DNA of 64,000 nt from Marinomonas maritima (GTDB taxonomy: Bacteria > Pseudomonadota > Gammaproteobacteria > Pseudomonadales > Marinomonadaceae). This document shows, in pieces, positions 36,226 through 45,989 of this stretch. Numbering within the stretch: the stretch's first letter is position 1; the number at the start of each line of letters is the position of its first letter. The DNA is taken from assembly GCF_024435075.2 (NCBI RefSeq), contig NZ_JAMZEG020000004.1, positions 354,001-418,000 of the forward strand. The letters are read 5' to 3'. The position numbers were made by a program, and so were the translations under genes. The notes beneath the pieces are model-generated. The model was not told the origin of the DNA. It saw only the letters and a program-made list of their open reading frames with translations, and made no database searches.

Positions 36226-36508
36226 CTTTCAGCACCTCTTCTATGGACGTTGGCATGCTAGGTTGGTTGCTGGTGTTTTGAGTCAGGGCAAAGAGCCGCG
36301 ATAGATCATCGAGGCTTTGCCAGAGTAGTAATAACTGGCGAAAGGAAATTTGTCCTGTCAGTTCGAACTTTTTAATGGTGGACGCGGGTACACCACTGCG
36401 CTCGGCCAACCCATCGCGAGACAGCTTTGCCTGCTTCCGCAGACGACGAAGATGAGCCGCAAACGCGTGCTGTACATCGTTATCATCCAGTAACAGAAAG
36501 TGATTCAT
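36215..36508 (-). CDS. hipB: HipB-like antitoxin (Xre-type DNA-binding)
   Basis: A 97-residue helix-turn-helix protein: LRRLRKQAKLSRDGLAERSG followed by VPASTIKKFE. Typical HipB position, directly upstream of and overlapping hipA. It should neutralise HipA and repress the pair. A 9-base inverted repeat operator sits immediately upstream. Confidence 0.9.
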   Translation of the reverse strand: MNHFLLLDDNDVQHAFAAHLRRLRKQAKLSRDGLAERSGVPASTIKKFELTGQISFRQLLLLWQSLDDLSRLFALTQNTSNQPSMPTSIEEVLKDGF

Positions 36509-36527
36509 AGAAATAAGCGTTCATCCA

Positions 36528-36590
36528 AATAGATACAATGGTATCTATTATAGGTTAATAATGAATTTTTTGGACATTATTGTATCTATT
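36528..36590. promoter_or_regulatory. Putative hipBA operator
   Basis: AATAGATAC (36528-36536), spacer AATG, GTATCTATT (36541-36549): perfect 9-base arms. A third half-site TATCTATT is at 36583-36590. It lies 20 bases upstream of hipB, the expected place for autoregulation. Confidence 0.75.
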
Positions 36591-36607
36591 GAATAATTTA
36601 TTATTAT

Positions 36608-37504
36608 TTATATTTTCCATCCCGTCACCGAGAACGCATTTTTTAATGCTTCAAAAAGCCATTGATGTGCAGGCCCGCGTTTGGCGCCTTTTTTAAACAC
36701 AAGATCCACGGGTGCTGACCACGGTTTGTGGTCAAACGCTACGTCAATCTTACAAATATCACCTTGTTCAACCAGCGGATGAACCAAAGATGCAGGTAAG
36801 TAGGCCCAGCCTATTTGCTGTTTCACCAGTTCCAAAACAGCGTAATTGCTAGAACACCACCATGCACTGGGTGTCATGCTAATCAGGGCTTGGGGTTCTT
36901 TTTTTAGCGATCCGCGCACGGCAATTTGTCGAAATGGTACAAGGTCTGATTCAGACAATACTCGCTGCGCCGCCAACGGAAAATCCACATGACATACGGC
37001 AATAAAATCCACACCACCCACGTAGCAAAAATCGACTTGTTTGTTCGCTTCCACTTCTGAAAACATCACGCCAATATCGACATTGCCATCGGCAACCGCA
37101 TGGATGATGTCGGGGGAGGCCAGAGACACGAGGTCGAGCTGAACATAAGGAAAGGTAAGCGCGAATAGTTTGAGAGCCGCCGACACATTGGGCGCCAATA
37201 ACGCATCGTCCACAGCTATGGTGAGCGCACTTTCTTCTTTGCGTAGGATGGATTCGGCGATTTTTTCAAACTCATGAGATTGCGCTAAAAGGGCTTTCGC
37301 GCTGCGCAGTAAGCGCTCTCCTTCTGGGGTTAATATCGGACTGCGTGACGATCGATCAAACAGCTCGACGCCCAAATCGACTTCTAGATTGCTTATCCCA
37401 TGACTAACAGCAGACTGCACTTTTCCCAGCTTTCTTGCGCACGCTGAAAATGACCCTAGCTCTGCGGATAACACCAGCATTTTGATTTGTTCTAAACTTA
37501 ACAT
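36608..37504 (-). CDS. LysR-family transcriptional regulator
   Basis: A 298-residue LysR regulator with N-terminal HTH (FSACARKLGKVQSAVSHGISNLE) and C-terminal effector domain. Divergent from the SMR exporter gene with about 107 bases between, so probably its regulator. Effector unknown. Confidence 0.88.
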   Translation of the reverse strand: MLSLEQIKMLVLSAELGSFSACARKLGKVQSAVSHGISNLEVDLGVELFDRSSRSPILTPEGERLLRSAKALLAQSHEFEKIAESILRKEESALTIAVDDALLAPNVSAALKLFALTFPYVQLDLVSLASPDIIHAVADGNVDIGVMFSEVEANKQVDFCYVGGVDFIAVCHVDFPLAAQRVLSESDLVPFRQIAVRGSLKKEPQALISMTPSAWWCSSNYAVLELVKQQIGWAYLPASLVHPLVEQGDICKIDVAFDHKPWSAPVDLVFKKGAKRGPAHQWLFEALKNAFSVTGWKI

Positions 37505-37611
37505 ATGAATAATATCGATGGTTATTAACTTTTAAACATCATAATTATTGATAGTATAAAAATCAAATTCGTTCACTCACTCTCCTATATTCATCGTAAG
37601 GAACCATAAAA

Positions 37612-37929
37612 ATGAGCTGGTTATATTTGCTGCTTGCTGGCATTACAGAAATGGGTTGGCCTATTGGATTAAAGATGGCGCAATCTGGAGAATCGAAAAT
37701 CACGGGCATTGCCATCGCGATTTTCTTTATGACTATAAGCGGTACGCTTCTTTGGTTGGCGCAAAAAGAGATTCCCATGGGGACCGCTTACGCTGTTTGG
37801 ACTGGAATTGGGGCGTCGGGCACTTTTCTGATAGGAATTTGGCTGTATGGTGACCCTACGTCGTTAACGCGTTATCTTGGCGTATTGTTCATCATTCTCG
37901 GCGTGGTTGTATTGAAGTTTGCACACTAA
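37612..37929 (+). CDS. sugE: SMR-family exporter, SugE/Gdx type
   Basis: A 105-residue four-TM small multidrug resistance protein. Essential E13 in AGITEMGWPIGLK, GTAYAVWTGIGA and GVVVLK match the SugE/Gdx subgroup, whose characterised members export guanidinium. No guanidine riboswitch is seen upstream; control is probably by the divergent LysR gene. Its stop overlaps that of the converging AraC gene by three bases. Confidence 0.88.
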   Translation: MSWLYLLLAGITEMGWPIGLKMAQSGESKITGIAIAIFFMTISGTLLWLAQKEIPMGTAYAVWTGIGASGTFLIGIWLYGDPTSLTRYLGVLFIILGVVVLKFAH

Positions 37930-38753
37930 CGCCCCCATCGCTCTACCCGATATTGTCTTGGAGATTTCCCCAACGCTTTTTTAAAGAAGGTAATAAACGC
38001 GCTAACGGATTCATAACCAAGCTCTTCTGAGATGGTTTGCACTGGTGTATTAACCGCCAGTTTCTGCAACGCGAGAACAATGTGAAGCTGACTGCGCCAT
38101 TGTCCAAAAGTGAGTTGAACATGGCGTTTAATCATCCGTGCCAACGTTCGCTCGCTCATGGCAAAATCGTTAGCCCATTGCCCCAACGTGCGTTTTTCAC
38201 TGGGTTTGGCGAGCAAGGCTAAAGCAAGACGATTAAGTATTGGCTCATCAGGAATAGGAAAATCAAACGCTTCGCGCTCTTGTTCAACCAATTGATCGAG
38301 CAAAACCGTGACCAGTCTGTCTGTCGCAGAGCCTGCTTCGTAGTCTGGTTCTTGGGTGGCCAATGACGTGGTCAGCTCCCTTAATAACGACGAGACCGTT
38401 AAGGTGCAGGCTTTATCCGGCATAGAAAGATCGGTTGAATCCACAAATAGCATACAAACATCCGCACAGGATGAAATCTGATTTCGATGCATTACCATGC
38501 TAGGAATCCAAACAGCGCAACGTGGCGGAACCAACCACATTTTATCATCAATAAAGCTGGTCACAACACCCGTCAATGGCATGACCAACTGGCCTTTTTG
38601 ATGTTGGTGCCACGGCGTTTCTTCGATATGCGGAGCCGCTTTTGAGCGTAATACCAACACTCGTTGGGGATACTCATCTGCAAAACTTAGATCCGTTACA
38701 AGACGCGATGAATCATTGTCTGTATTTAGCAATTTTTTGTCCAAATAGCTCAA
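37926..38753 (-). CDS. AraC-family regulator with N-terminal cupin (NimR-like)
   Basis: A 275-residue regulator: cupin-like sensor (PWHQHQKGQLVMPLTG) and C-terminal double HTH (SERTLARMIKRH, ISEELGYESVSAFITFFKK). Divergent from a CynX/NimT-type transporter, the arrangement of nimR and nimT in E. coli, so it probably regulates that gene. Confidence 0.88.
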   Translation of the reverse strand: MSYLDKKLLNTDNDSSRLVTDLSFADEYPQRVLVLRSKAAPHIEETPWHQHQKGQLVMPLTGVVTSFIDDKMWLVPPRCAVWIPSMVMHRNQISSCADVCMLFVDSTDLSMPDKACTLTVSSLLRELTTSLATQEPDYEAGSATDRLVTVLLDQLVEQEREAFDFPIPDEPILNRLALALLAKPSEKRTLGQWANDFAMSERTLARMIKRHVQLTFGQWRSQLHIVLALQKLAVNTPVQTISEELGYESVSAFITFFKKALGKSPRQYRVERWGR

Positions 38754-38839
38754 TTAAGTTAAGAGACTAACACCTATAATACGCACCCAACAACCACACT
38801 TTACGGGTTGTATTTACCCAATACCTTGATGGAACAGAG

Positions 38840-40057
38840 ATGAAACGTTTACAGCGCTTAGCGCAACACGATGCTGCGTATTTATTGTTATTTATTTTTT
38901 TAGTGGCTTTAAATTTGCGCGGGCCGGTGACAGGGCTCCCGCCATTATTGGATCGAATTAGCCAAGATTTGCAGCTAAGCAGTACCCAATTGGGGCTGAT
39001 GACCAGCTTGCCATTACTGGCATTCGCCCTGTTCGCACCTGTTACCTCTTGGCTCACACGGTATTTTCAAATTGAACGCCTTCTGGCCTCGGGCGTCGGC
39101 CTAATTGCCATTGGTATGATCATTCGATCTTTTGGCTCAATCAGCACCTTGTATTTAGGTGCCGTGTTTATTGGCGCCGGGATTGCCATTGGTAATGTGT
39201 TGCTGCCCAGTTTATTAAAGCGCGAGTTCCCGAATCACATTGTTCAGCTTACGGCGATTTACGTATTAATGATGAGTATCGGCGGTTTTTTGATGTCGAG
39301 CTTCGCCGTGCCATTAAGCCTGTTTGCAGAGCAAAACCCCATCGCGTTGCCGATGACGTCATCGAACATGAGTGGTTGGTCATTTGCGCTAATCTGCCAA
39401 ATGGCGCTGATCCTCTTACCTTTGATCGCGTGGTTTTGTTTTAAAATCACTCAACATCAAATGCCGCAAACAGGCACAGTCGAAACCACTCAAAAGCTTT
39501 GGCGCTCCATCACCGCTTGGCAAGTGACTGGGTTCCTCGCGTTCAATTCATTAATTAATTACATTGTGGTGGCTTGGGTGCCTTCTATTTTAATAAGCAA
39601 TGGCTACGCTGATTCAATAGCAGGATTGTATCAGGGATATTTGCAACTCGCAGGAGCGTTGCCATCGTTGATTCTAGCGCCTTTTCTCAGTCGTTTAGGA
39701 AGCCATAGACGGCTCTGTTTATCTGCGACGAGCTTAACTTGCTTGAGTGTTTTTGGCTTTTTGTTTCTACCCAACTGGTCTGGTCTTTGGTCCGTTTGTT
39801 TCGGCTTTGGTAACAGTATGGGCTTTATTTTAGGATTATCTTTCGTTGGCTTAAGAACAAACAGTCCAAAGCAAGCGGCGGCGTTATCCGGTATGGCGCA
39901 GCTCATTGGCTATACACTTGCGGCCGTCGGACCGGTATTGATTGGTGCGCTTTATGATTGGCAGCGATCTTGGCAAGCGCCTTTGTATGTCATTCTTGTA
40001 ATTTGTGTTATCTGGATAATGCTGGGGTGGATGGCCAGCCCTAAGCCAAAAAACTAA
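38840..40057 (+). CDS. MFS transporter, CynX/NimT family
   Basis: A 405-residue 12-TM major facilitator. The start KRLQRLAQHDAAYLLLFIFL and LNLRGPVTGLPPLL are typical of the cyanate/2-nitroimidazole (CynX/NimT) family. No cyanase gene is next to it. Divergent from the AraC gene. Substrate not known; NimT-type export is favoured by context. Confidence 0.88.
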   Translation: MKRLQRLAQHDAAYLLLFIFLVALNLRGPVTGLPPLLDRISQDLQLSSTQLGLMTSLPLLAFALFAPVTSWLTRYFQIERLLASGVGLIAIGMIIRSFGSISTLYLGAVFIGAGIAIGNVLLPSLLKREFPNHIVQLTAIYVLMMSIGGFLMSSFAVPLSLFAEQNPIALPMTSSNMSGWSFALICQMALILLPLIAWFCFKITQHQMPQTGTVETTQKLWRSITAWQVTGFLAFNSLINYIVVAWVPSILISNGYADSIAGLYQGYLQLAGALPSLILAPFLSRLGSHRRLCLSATSLTCLSVFGFLFLPNWSGLWSVCFGFGNSMGFILGLSFVGLRTNSPKQAAALSGMAQLIGYTLAAVGPVLIGALYDWQRSWQAPLYVILVICVIWIMLGWMASPKPKN

Positions 40058-40563
40058 CGTTCAAAAAGAACAGTTTTATTCGAACTTAAAGACAGCAATC
40101 CAATCGTTCGAGCCGCGAAAACGCCGCTAAGTAAACCATAAATTAACGACAATCCATTCATTATATCTGGACGTTCTAGAAGTGGACTTTGCATCCCTTC
40201 TAGAACACCAACACAGTATTTTATTATAAAAATACCTAAAATCAGTAGCATTGGCATCCAGCTGCCACTAAAAAAATAACGTTTTGTTTGGGCATCATAA
40301 CGTACGGTTCGTAAAGGAAAGATGAGAACACCCAATAACGTCGCGACAACAAAACCCACACACCAAAACAACAGCGTTTCTTCGGTATCACCAGAGCTGA
40401 ACAGTGCACCGTATAAAGAAAGTACTATCATAATCAAGGGAAACGTAAACGCTCTATTTTTAGAGACGTGACGATCACGGCTCTGCATCCAACCAAGATA
40501 AATCAATACCAATAACAAAAGCCACACCCACATAGGAGTGTTGACTAGAATGGCCTTTATCAT
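40054..40563 (-). CDS. Multi-pass membrane protein, DUF6622-like
   Basis: A 169-residue protein with about five hydrophobic segments (e.g. MWVWLLLLVLIYLGW). Start at 40563 has GGGAGG five bases upstream. Converges on the MFS gene with a four-base overlap of ends. Located 20 bases downstream of the AraC/GyrI-like gene, likely co-transcribed with it. Family name from memory, so tentative; function unknown. Confidence 0.7.
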   Translation of the reverse strand: MIKAILVNTPMWVWLLLLVLIYLGWMQSRDRHVSKNRAFTFPLIMIVLSLYGALFSSGDTEETLLFWCVGFVVATLLGVLIFPLRTVRYDAQTKRYFFSGSWMPMLLILGIFIIKYCVGVLEGMQSPLLERPDIMNGLSLIYGLLSGVFAARTIGLLSLSSNKTVLFER

Positions 40564-40583
40564 AAAAGCCTCCCTGCTAAACA

Positions 40584-41435
40584 TTATTTAAGTGGTAAAT
40601 AGATATCCGTAATTAATTCGTGCTCCGCCACATGTGGGAAGAAATTATGCCAATGAAAGAAACAAGGTGCGTCCCTTAACTCTTCGTTAGAGTTAGGCAA
40701 CCATACGTCATATAAAGCGCAGACGACGTCGCCCATATTGTCGTGCGTACCATAGTGACGCACAACGGCGCAGCGGCCTCCCGCCAAGAACTTATTTACA
40801 ATACCCTCTTGGTTATCTCCAATAGTCTGATGTACCTCACCTGCAATATCAAAACGAAAGTCTTCTGCAGGTACGCACTCAGGGTTATCATAAATAATAC
40901 CAAAGGTTCGGCTTGTTCCAATAGGTGAAATCCCCGTACGTTGTCGCCACCCTCGAAAGGTTGCTGAAGACTCTAGCATTCGTTCAACAGGACCTCGGTG
41001 TTCAAAGGCCGCAACTTGAGTGCCAACAAAGTTCACCAACTTAACATCCAGATTGAGCGCCATGCGGTTCTCGACGACTCTATATTCTCGATGCCATTGT
41101 AACCAGTCAGGCTGTCGACGAAACGCCATTGGGGACTGTAGAAACACTTTTTTGAAGGCTCTGGAGAAGGACTCAGGATGATCAAATTGAGCGTCCATTG
41201 CGATGTCTATAATGCGTTTGTCGGTATAAAAGACAAGTTCATAGGATGCCCTTTTCAACCTCAGTTGTTGCACAAATTTGAAGACCCCCATCCCCATATA
41301 GTTAGAAAACTGTCGATGAAAATGATATTTAGAAAAGCCGGCAACATTGCATAATGCGTCAACCGTAAGTTCTTCATTCAAATGTTTATAAATATAATCG
41401 CATACAATGTGCATGCGCTTTTCATAATATTTCAT
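40584..41435 (-). CDS. AraC-family regulator with GyrI-like effector domain
   Basis: A 283-residue regulator: N-terminal AraC HTH pair (LCNVAGFSKYHFHRQFSNYMG, FDHPESFSRAFKKVF) and C-terminal GyrI/SbmC-like ligand-binding domain (FEHRGPVERM, RTFGIIYDNPE). This Rob/SoxS-like layout is used for small-molecule responses. Start at 41435 with GGTGG just before it; an in-frame ATG lies three codons upstream (41444). Precedes the DUF6622-like gene. Confidence 0.88.
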   Translation of the reverse strand: MKYYEKRMHIVCDYIYKHLNEELTVDALCNVAGFSKYHFHRQFSNYMGMGVFKFVQQLRLKRASYELVFYTDKRIIDIAMDAQFDHPESFSRAFKKVFLQSPMAFRRQPDWLQWHREYRVVENRMALNLDVKLVNFVGTQVAAFEHRGPVERMLESSATFRGWRQRTGISPIGTSRTFGIIYDNPECVPAEDFRFDIAGEVHQTIGDNQEGIVNKFLAGGRCAVVRHYGTHDNMGDVVCALYDVWLPNSNEELRDAPCFFHWHNFFPHVAEHELITDIYLPLK

Positions 41436-41584
41436 TGCCACCACTGAATACCATTTTCATGATGCTTAGCCACCCAAATAAGTAGCCATAAAGTATCTCT
41501 CAAAAAATAACCAAAAACCTGACCAAAGTTGCTGCACTGAAAACCTTAGAAGATATAAATGCGACCACAGACCTAAAAGACGAA

Positions 41585-43471
41585 TTAGGTTGCGCCGTCT
41601 TCAAGGCTCTGCTTTAAAGGAATGGTGAAGATGAATTTAGTTCCAACCCCAACTTCAGAAGTGACCTCAATGTGTCCTTTCATCAGTTGATAGACCCATT
41701 GGTTCACTAGGTGCAACCCTAAACCGGTGTGGTTATTTTGACGGCCAGTGGTGATGAATGGTTCAAAAACACTGCCTAAAACATCTGGCGATATTCCATT
41801 GCCACTGTCTTCAAAAGAGAATATTAAATTCTCCTTTTCTTTTGAGGCCGTAATCGTTATCTGGCCTTTTGCTGACCGCTGAAAAGCATATTCAAAGGCA
41901 TTATCAAAGAGGTTTTGAATAATCTGAGACATCGCGCCAGGATACCCTATCATTTCAATGTCATCTGGACATTCGATTACAAGGCTAATCCCTACACGGT
42001 TTTTAAAGGTGGATTTATAGGTTAATACAATATCGTTTAACACATTATGAAAAAAGAAAAGTTGTGCATCTTGCGCCGTTCTATCCGAAACAATTCGTTT
42101 AAAACTAGAAACAATATCGAGCGCTCGAGTGAGGTTCTTGTCTGCGATAAGAAGAGAGTCATTCATTTTATCTAGACCATCAGAAGGTGATCGGCCGATT
42201 TCTTTGTCTAGCCAGACCTTACAAGATGACATCGCCATTCTGACGCCTCCAAGCGGCGTATGCATTTCATGGGCTAAACCTGCGACCATCATACCCAAGG
42301 AAGACAGCTTACTGGTCTCTACTAGCTCATCCTGTAGATCTACCAACCGTTTATTTGTTAGATTAAGCTTTCGATTAGCATGTTCCGCTTGAGCCTTTTC
42401 TTCTTGGAGCAATGTTAATAATCGATAGGTCTCAAATTGTGCGGTAATTTGTCGCCAAACAAGCCAAGCAATAGCGATAAAGCAAAACACTGCAATCCCA
42501 ATAATAGCGAGGAGTAATTTCCCCTGCCATATGGAAAACGCCTCAGAATAAGAACGAGCAACAAAATACAAAGAAGAAACCTGTTCGCTTTGAGTACCTA
42601 TTACATCATCAATGTTCTGTTTAAGGAAGCTCCATAAGCGGCCATTATTGAAAACCCTTTCTAATCCATCGGTCGCATTCATTGATTGCCAAATAATAGG
42701 CAAGTGCGTTTTTATATTAAGCCGAGAGTCATTAGAGTGAAGTAACGCCCCCCATTCAAGGCTGCTGTCTGCTGCTAATACCCACTGACCCTTTGCATCC
42801 ACTATTTCTAAAGACACCTCTTCAGTACTAAATGTGCGAATCAGTTCAAACAACTTACTCAAGTCGTAATTAACCACCAAAAAACCTGACTGATCACCGG
42901 TAATTTTTACGACACCACGCACCGTTGGCTGAAAAGGACGAACTATTTCTTTATTCTCTATATTCAAATCCAGAGATGAGACATAAACATCATTTTCTGT
43001 AGCACGGGGGGCATTTTTTATATAGTTTCGATCGGATTTATCTTGTAACTGAGAGTCGTCAACACGAGTAATTACGCCCGCTTGAGAGTTGATTCTAACT
43101 CGCTCTAGACCATTTGGCATAATCCAACGTACTTGTGAAATCAAACTAGACGTTCGAGCAAATTGGCTAAACTCATCGACAACCAGCTCCTCCCAATCAG
43201 CCGAAAAAGCGGTTTGGTTTTTCGATGTCAATCGCGCATTAACGCTGTTTCTCAACAACAAGGTAACACGCTTGATGTGTCCCATTTCACGACTAAAAAC
43301 AGTCGCGCTACGGGACAGAACTTCCGATTCATTCCACGCCAACTGACTGATTTTATTGTCTAAAAAGAACCGATAACCTCCCCAGCTAAGCAACAATATA
43401 AAAATCATAATGCCGGATAAACACACCAGCAATAATGGTGTCTTCCGTGAAAAAAATTTACCAAAAATCAT
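41585..43471 (-). CDS. Membrane sensor histidine kinase
   Basis: A 628-residue sensor kinase: TM near 12-33, large periplasmic sensor (about 34-310, Cache-like), TM near 320-340, coiled coil, H-box MMVAGLAHEMHTPLGG, N-box FDNAFEYAF, G1 DSGNGIS and G2 TGLGLHL. The gene begins four bases after the stop of the REC-EAL gene, so the two form a signalling operon in which the kinase probably phosphorylates that regulator to control c-di-GMP breakdown. Confidence 0.9.
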   Translation of the reverse strand: MIFGKFFSRKTPLLLVCLSGIMIFILLLSWGGYRFFLDNKISQLAWNESEVLSRSATVFSREMGHIKRVTLLLRNSVNARLTSKNQTAFSADWEELVVDEFSQFARTSSLISQVRWIMPNGLERVRINSQAGVITRVDDSQLQDKSDRNYIKNAPRATENDVYVSSLDLNIENKEIVRPFQPTVRGVVKITGDQSGFLVVNYDLSKLFELIRTFSTEEVSLEIVDAKGQWVLAADSSLEWGALLHSNDSRLNIKTHLPIIWQSMNATDGLERVFNNGRLWSFLKQNIDDVIGTQSEQVSSLYFVARSYSEAFSIWQGKLLLAIIGIAVFCFIAIAWLVWRQITAQFETYRLLTLLQEEKAQAEHANRKLNLTNKRLVDLQDELVETSKLSSLGMMVAGLAHEMHTPLGGVRMAMSSCKVWLDKEIGRSPSDGLDKMNDSLLIADKNLTRALDIVSSFKRIVSDRTAQDAQLFFFHNVLNDIVLTYKSTFKNRVGISLVIECPDDIEMIGYPGAMSQIIQNLFDNAFEYAFQRSAKGQITITASKEKENLIFSFEDSGNGISPDVLGSVFEPFITTGRQNNHTGLGLHLVNQWVYQLMKGHIEVTSEVGVGTKFIFTIPLKQSLEDGAT

Positions 43472-43475
43472 AAGG

Positions 43476-45677
43476 TTACAGACCTGATTGAATCCAATTT
43501 ATCGTATCGTCTAATGACATCGGCTTGGCAAATAAATAGCCTTGCCCATCGCCACAGCCCAAAGCAAGAAGGTGCTCTTTTTGCTGCTCTGTCTCGATAC
43601 CTTCAGCAATAACGTTCAGCCCTAGAGAATTTCCCAGCTCTATAATCATCTTCAAAATTTTCCAGTCTTTCTCAGACTCCTCCATTCTCCACACAAAACT
43701 ATGGTCTATCTTAATGGTAGAAACAGGTAAGGTAGATAAGTAGGCCAAGGCAGAATAACCCGTGCCAAAGTCATCAATATTGACCCGTACGCCTAACGTT
43801 TTTAAAACAGATAAGTGTTTGTTAATGGAACTTTTCTCTTTAATGAATTGAGACTCGGTAATTTCCAGCTCTATCATCTCATTGGGAACACCTTCTTCTT
43901 TAAGCAGCGCTTTAAAGTGATCGAAGTAATTAGGACGGATGATTTCATTACCAGCGACATTGACAGAAATAGGCACATGAATCCCCATGCCTTTAAGCGT
44001 ATTAATGGCTTTACAAGACTGCTGTAACATTTGTTGATCCAATTTATCAATAAGGCCACTGTTTTCGGCCAACACAATAAATTGATCTGGTGGGATAGAA
44101 CTGCCGTTTTTATGTGTCCATCGAGCCAGCGCTTCAAACCCAATCAGTGTGTTGTCTTCTAAGCTTACTTTAGGCTGGAAATAAGCAACGATATCGTTAT
44201 TTAAGATCGCTTCGCGCAAATCTTTTAATAATTCATAACGGCCAAACATGGCGGAGGCGAGTGCTTCAGAAAAGGCCAAATAAGAAACGCCTTCATATTT
44301 GGCTCTTTCTAACGTACTTTTTCCGACACTGACTAATTGCTCGGCTTTATAAGAAGGAAAGTCTGAAAACTTCACCAAACTAATGGTCAAGTCGAGAGAG
44401 TACGTGGAGCTATCTACTTCAATGCTGGTATGAATAATAGATTCTAGTGATGATTCGCAGTAATCTTTATCGTCATACACAATCACGACTAAAGTGTCCC
44501 GCTCTAGTAACGCAATATCAACCGATTTGTCGAAAAAATGACTCAAGTGGTCATACAAAGACACAGTAAGCTGGTCGCAATACTTAGACCCTAAAACCGA
44601 TTCGATATACGCCAAATCTTCGACATATAACATTAATAAGGTGGCTTTTTCTCGCTCCCAAGAGAACATGTCACGAATTTCTCGTATCAACCAGTTTTTA
44701 TTGTGAATGCCTAAAGTGGGATCAATATAAGCCAACTCGGTTAATTTACTGTGTAGTGCGACATTACGAAAACCAGCACTAATATTTTCACAAAAAACTT
44801 GAAGTAAGTTAATTTCATTTGTGGCGAGGCTACGGTCCAGCTTCACCACGATCATATACTCACGACCGTCTAATTCTTTGTTCGAAAAATACAACACAGA
44901 GAAGCCATCAAGAAAAACATGACTCTTCTTTGTATTCGCTTGCTCAATCGCTTCTTTTAAAACGACTTCTTGAATGACGGATAAAACATATCGATGTATA
45001 TGAGGTGTAAACTCACCACTGGCCGCAACAATTAATGCTTTATCTAGCAACTCTTCTTCAGGGTGAAAAAAGCACACAATGCCGCCTTGATTCATTTTCA
45101 AGAGCAGGCTAATTTCATCCAAAATAGAATGCGTGTATTCTAAAATATCACTCTTTGAGGCAATGCGTTGACTCGCTGCAAGCAACAACTGCATACCGTG
45201 ACGAGCTTCTTTCATGTCTGAAAGGTGCTCCCACGTGCGTAGATTACTCAACACTATCGTTTGCAAATGCGCCTGAGTAAGATCCGATTTACACCAATAA
45301 TCGTCAATATCATATTGTCCGATTAGGTCATCCACTGGCGCCATACCTGGTTGCCCTGTCAACAAAACAATCCGTACCAAATCATTTCCAATAACATCAC
45401 GAATAGTACGAATTAAGCGCAAGCCAGCTTTATCCGTTTCCATCACGACATCCAGGAAGATTACCGAGATATCTGGGTTCGCCGCAATCACGGTCGCTGC
45501 CTCGCTGGCGGACGATGCAACAAGAAACTCTACCTGTTTACCATCATAATTAAGCGCACTTAAACCGTTCATTAACGCCGCTTGATAATCAGGATCATCC
45601 TCTACCGATAAGACTTTACAGTATTTCTTGGAATTAAACCTTGATTGGTATTGCGTTGTATCAGAGGGTAAATCCAT
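43476..45677 (-). CDS. Response regulator with DUF3369, degenerate GGDEF and EAL domains
   Basis: About 733 residues: receiver domain with phosphoacceptor D in VIFLDVVME (D80 counting from the upstream ATG), DUF3369-type central domain, a GGDEF fold whose signature is lost (LLERDTLVV), and an EAL domain with FEALARW and DDFGTGYSAL intact. So it should be a phosphorylation-controlled c-di-GMP phosphodiesterase without cyclase activity. The ATG at 45677 (GGGA six bases before) is preferred over 45689, whose ribosome site would abut the start. Confidence 0.9.
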   Translation of the reverse strand: MDLPSDTTQYQSRFNSKKYCKVLSVEDDPDYQAALMNGLSALNYDGKQVEFLVASSASEAATVIAANPDISVIFLDVVMETDKAGLRLIRTIRDVIGNDLVRIVLLTGQPGMAPVDDLIGQYDIDDYWCKSDLTQAHLQTIVLSNLRTWEHLSDMKEARHGMQLLLAASQRIASKSDILEYTHSILDEISLLLKMNQGGIVCFFHPEEELLDKALIVAASGEFTPHIHRYVLSVIQEVVLKEAIEQANTKKSHVFLDGFSVLYFSNKELDGREYMIVVKLDRSLATNEINLLQVFCENISAGFRNVALHSKLTELAYIDPTLGIHNKNWLIREIRDMFSWEREKATLLMLYVEDLAYIESVLGSKYCDQLTVSLYDHLSHFFDKSVDIALLERDTLVVIVYDDKDYCESSLESIIHTSIEVDSSTYSLDLTISLVKFSDFPSYKAEQLVSVGKSTLERAKYEGVSYLAFSEALASAMFGRYELLKDLREAILNNDIVAYFQPKVSLEDNTLIGFEALARWTHKNGSSIPPDQFIVLAENSGLIDKLDQQMLQQSCKAINTLKGMGIHVPISVNVAGNEIIRPNYFDHFKALLKEEGVPNEMIELEITESQFIKEKSSINKHLSVLKTLGVRVNIDDFGTGYSALAYLSTLPVSTIKIDHSFVWRMEESEKDWKILKMIIELGNSLGLNVIAEGIETEQQKEHLLALGCGDGQGYLFAKPMSLDDTINWIQSGL

Positions 45678-45689
45678 TGTATTTCCCAT

Positions 45690-45989
45690 CCTTGTCTTTC
45701 GTGGTTTTATCTATTAAATAGTTATTGAAGCTTAGCGCTTTATATAAAAACTGCCTCATAGGACAATAAAAAAATTGTAACAAAATATAATTAATGCCTA
45801 CGTTATAACTCTTTGACAATTTAGCTCGTAAATTTGTTCGTGTTCACATCAACTTCTTATATCAAGAAACGCTAATGTTTATCATTTTTCCGAGAATTTT
45901 CACGACACTAGACACCAATATTCAGATGCTTTGTTTGTGATATAGTACAACGTTGAAAAAGACACTGGCAGGCGGATTAAAAGAACCTC
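45690..45989. other. Intergenic region upstream of gmk
   Basis: 300 AT-rich bases between divergent genes. No gene or clear terminator. TATAGT at 45941-45946, about 45 bases before gmk, is a possible -10 element, but no convincing -35 was found. Confidence 0.4.

Noticed and set aside
27474..36590. Prophage or integrative element
   Set aside because: No integrase, phage structural gene, tRNA or flanking direct repeat was found.
37505..37611. Guanidine riboswitch before sugE
   Set aside because: The 107-base gap shows no paired ACGR-loop hairpins or long structured leader; a divergent LysR gene explains regulation.
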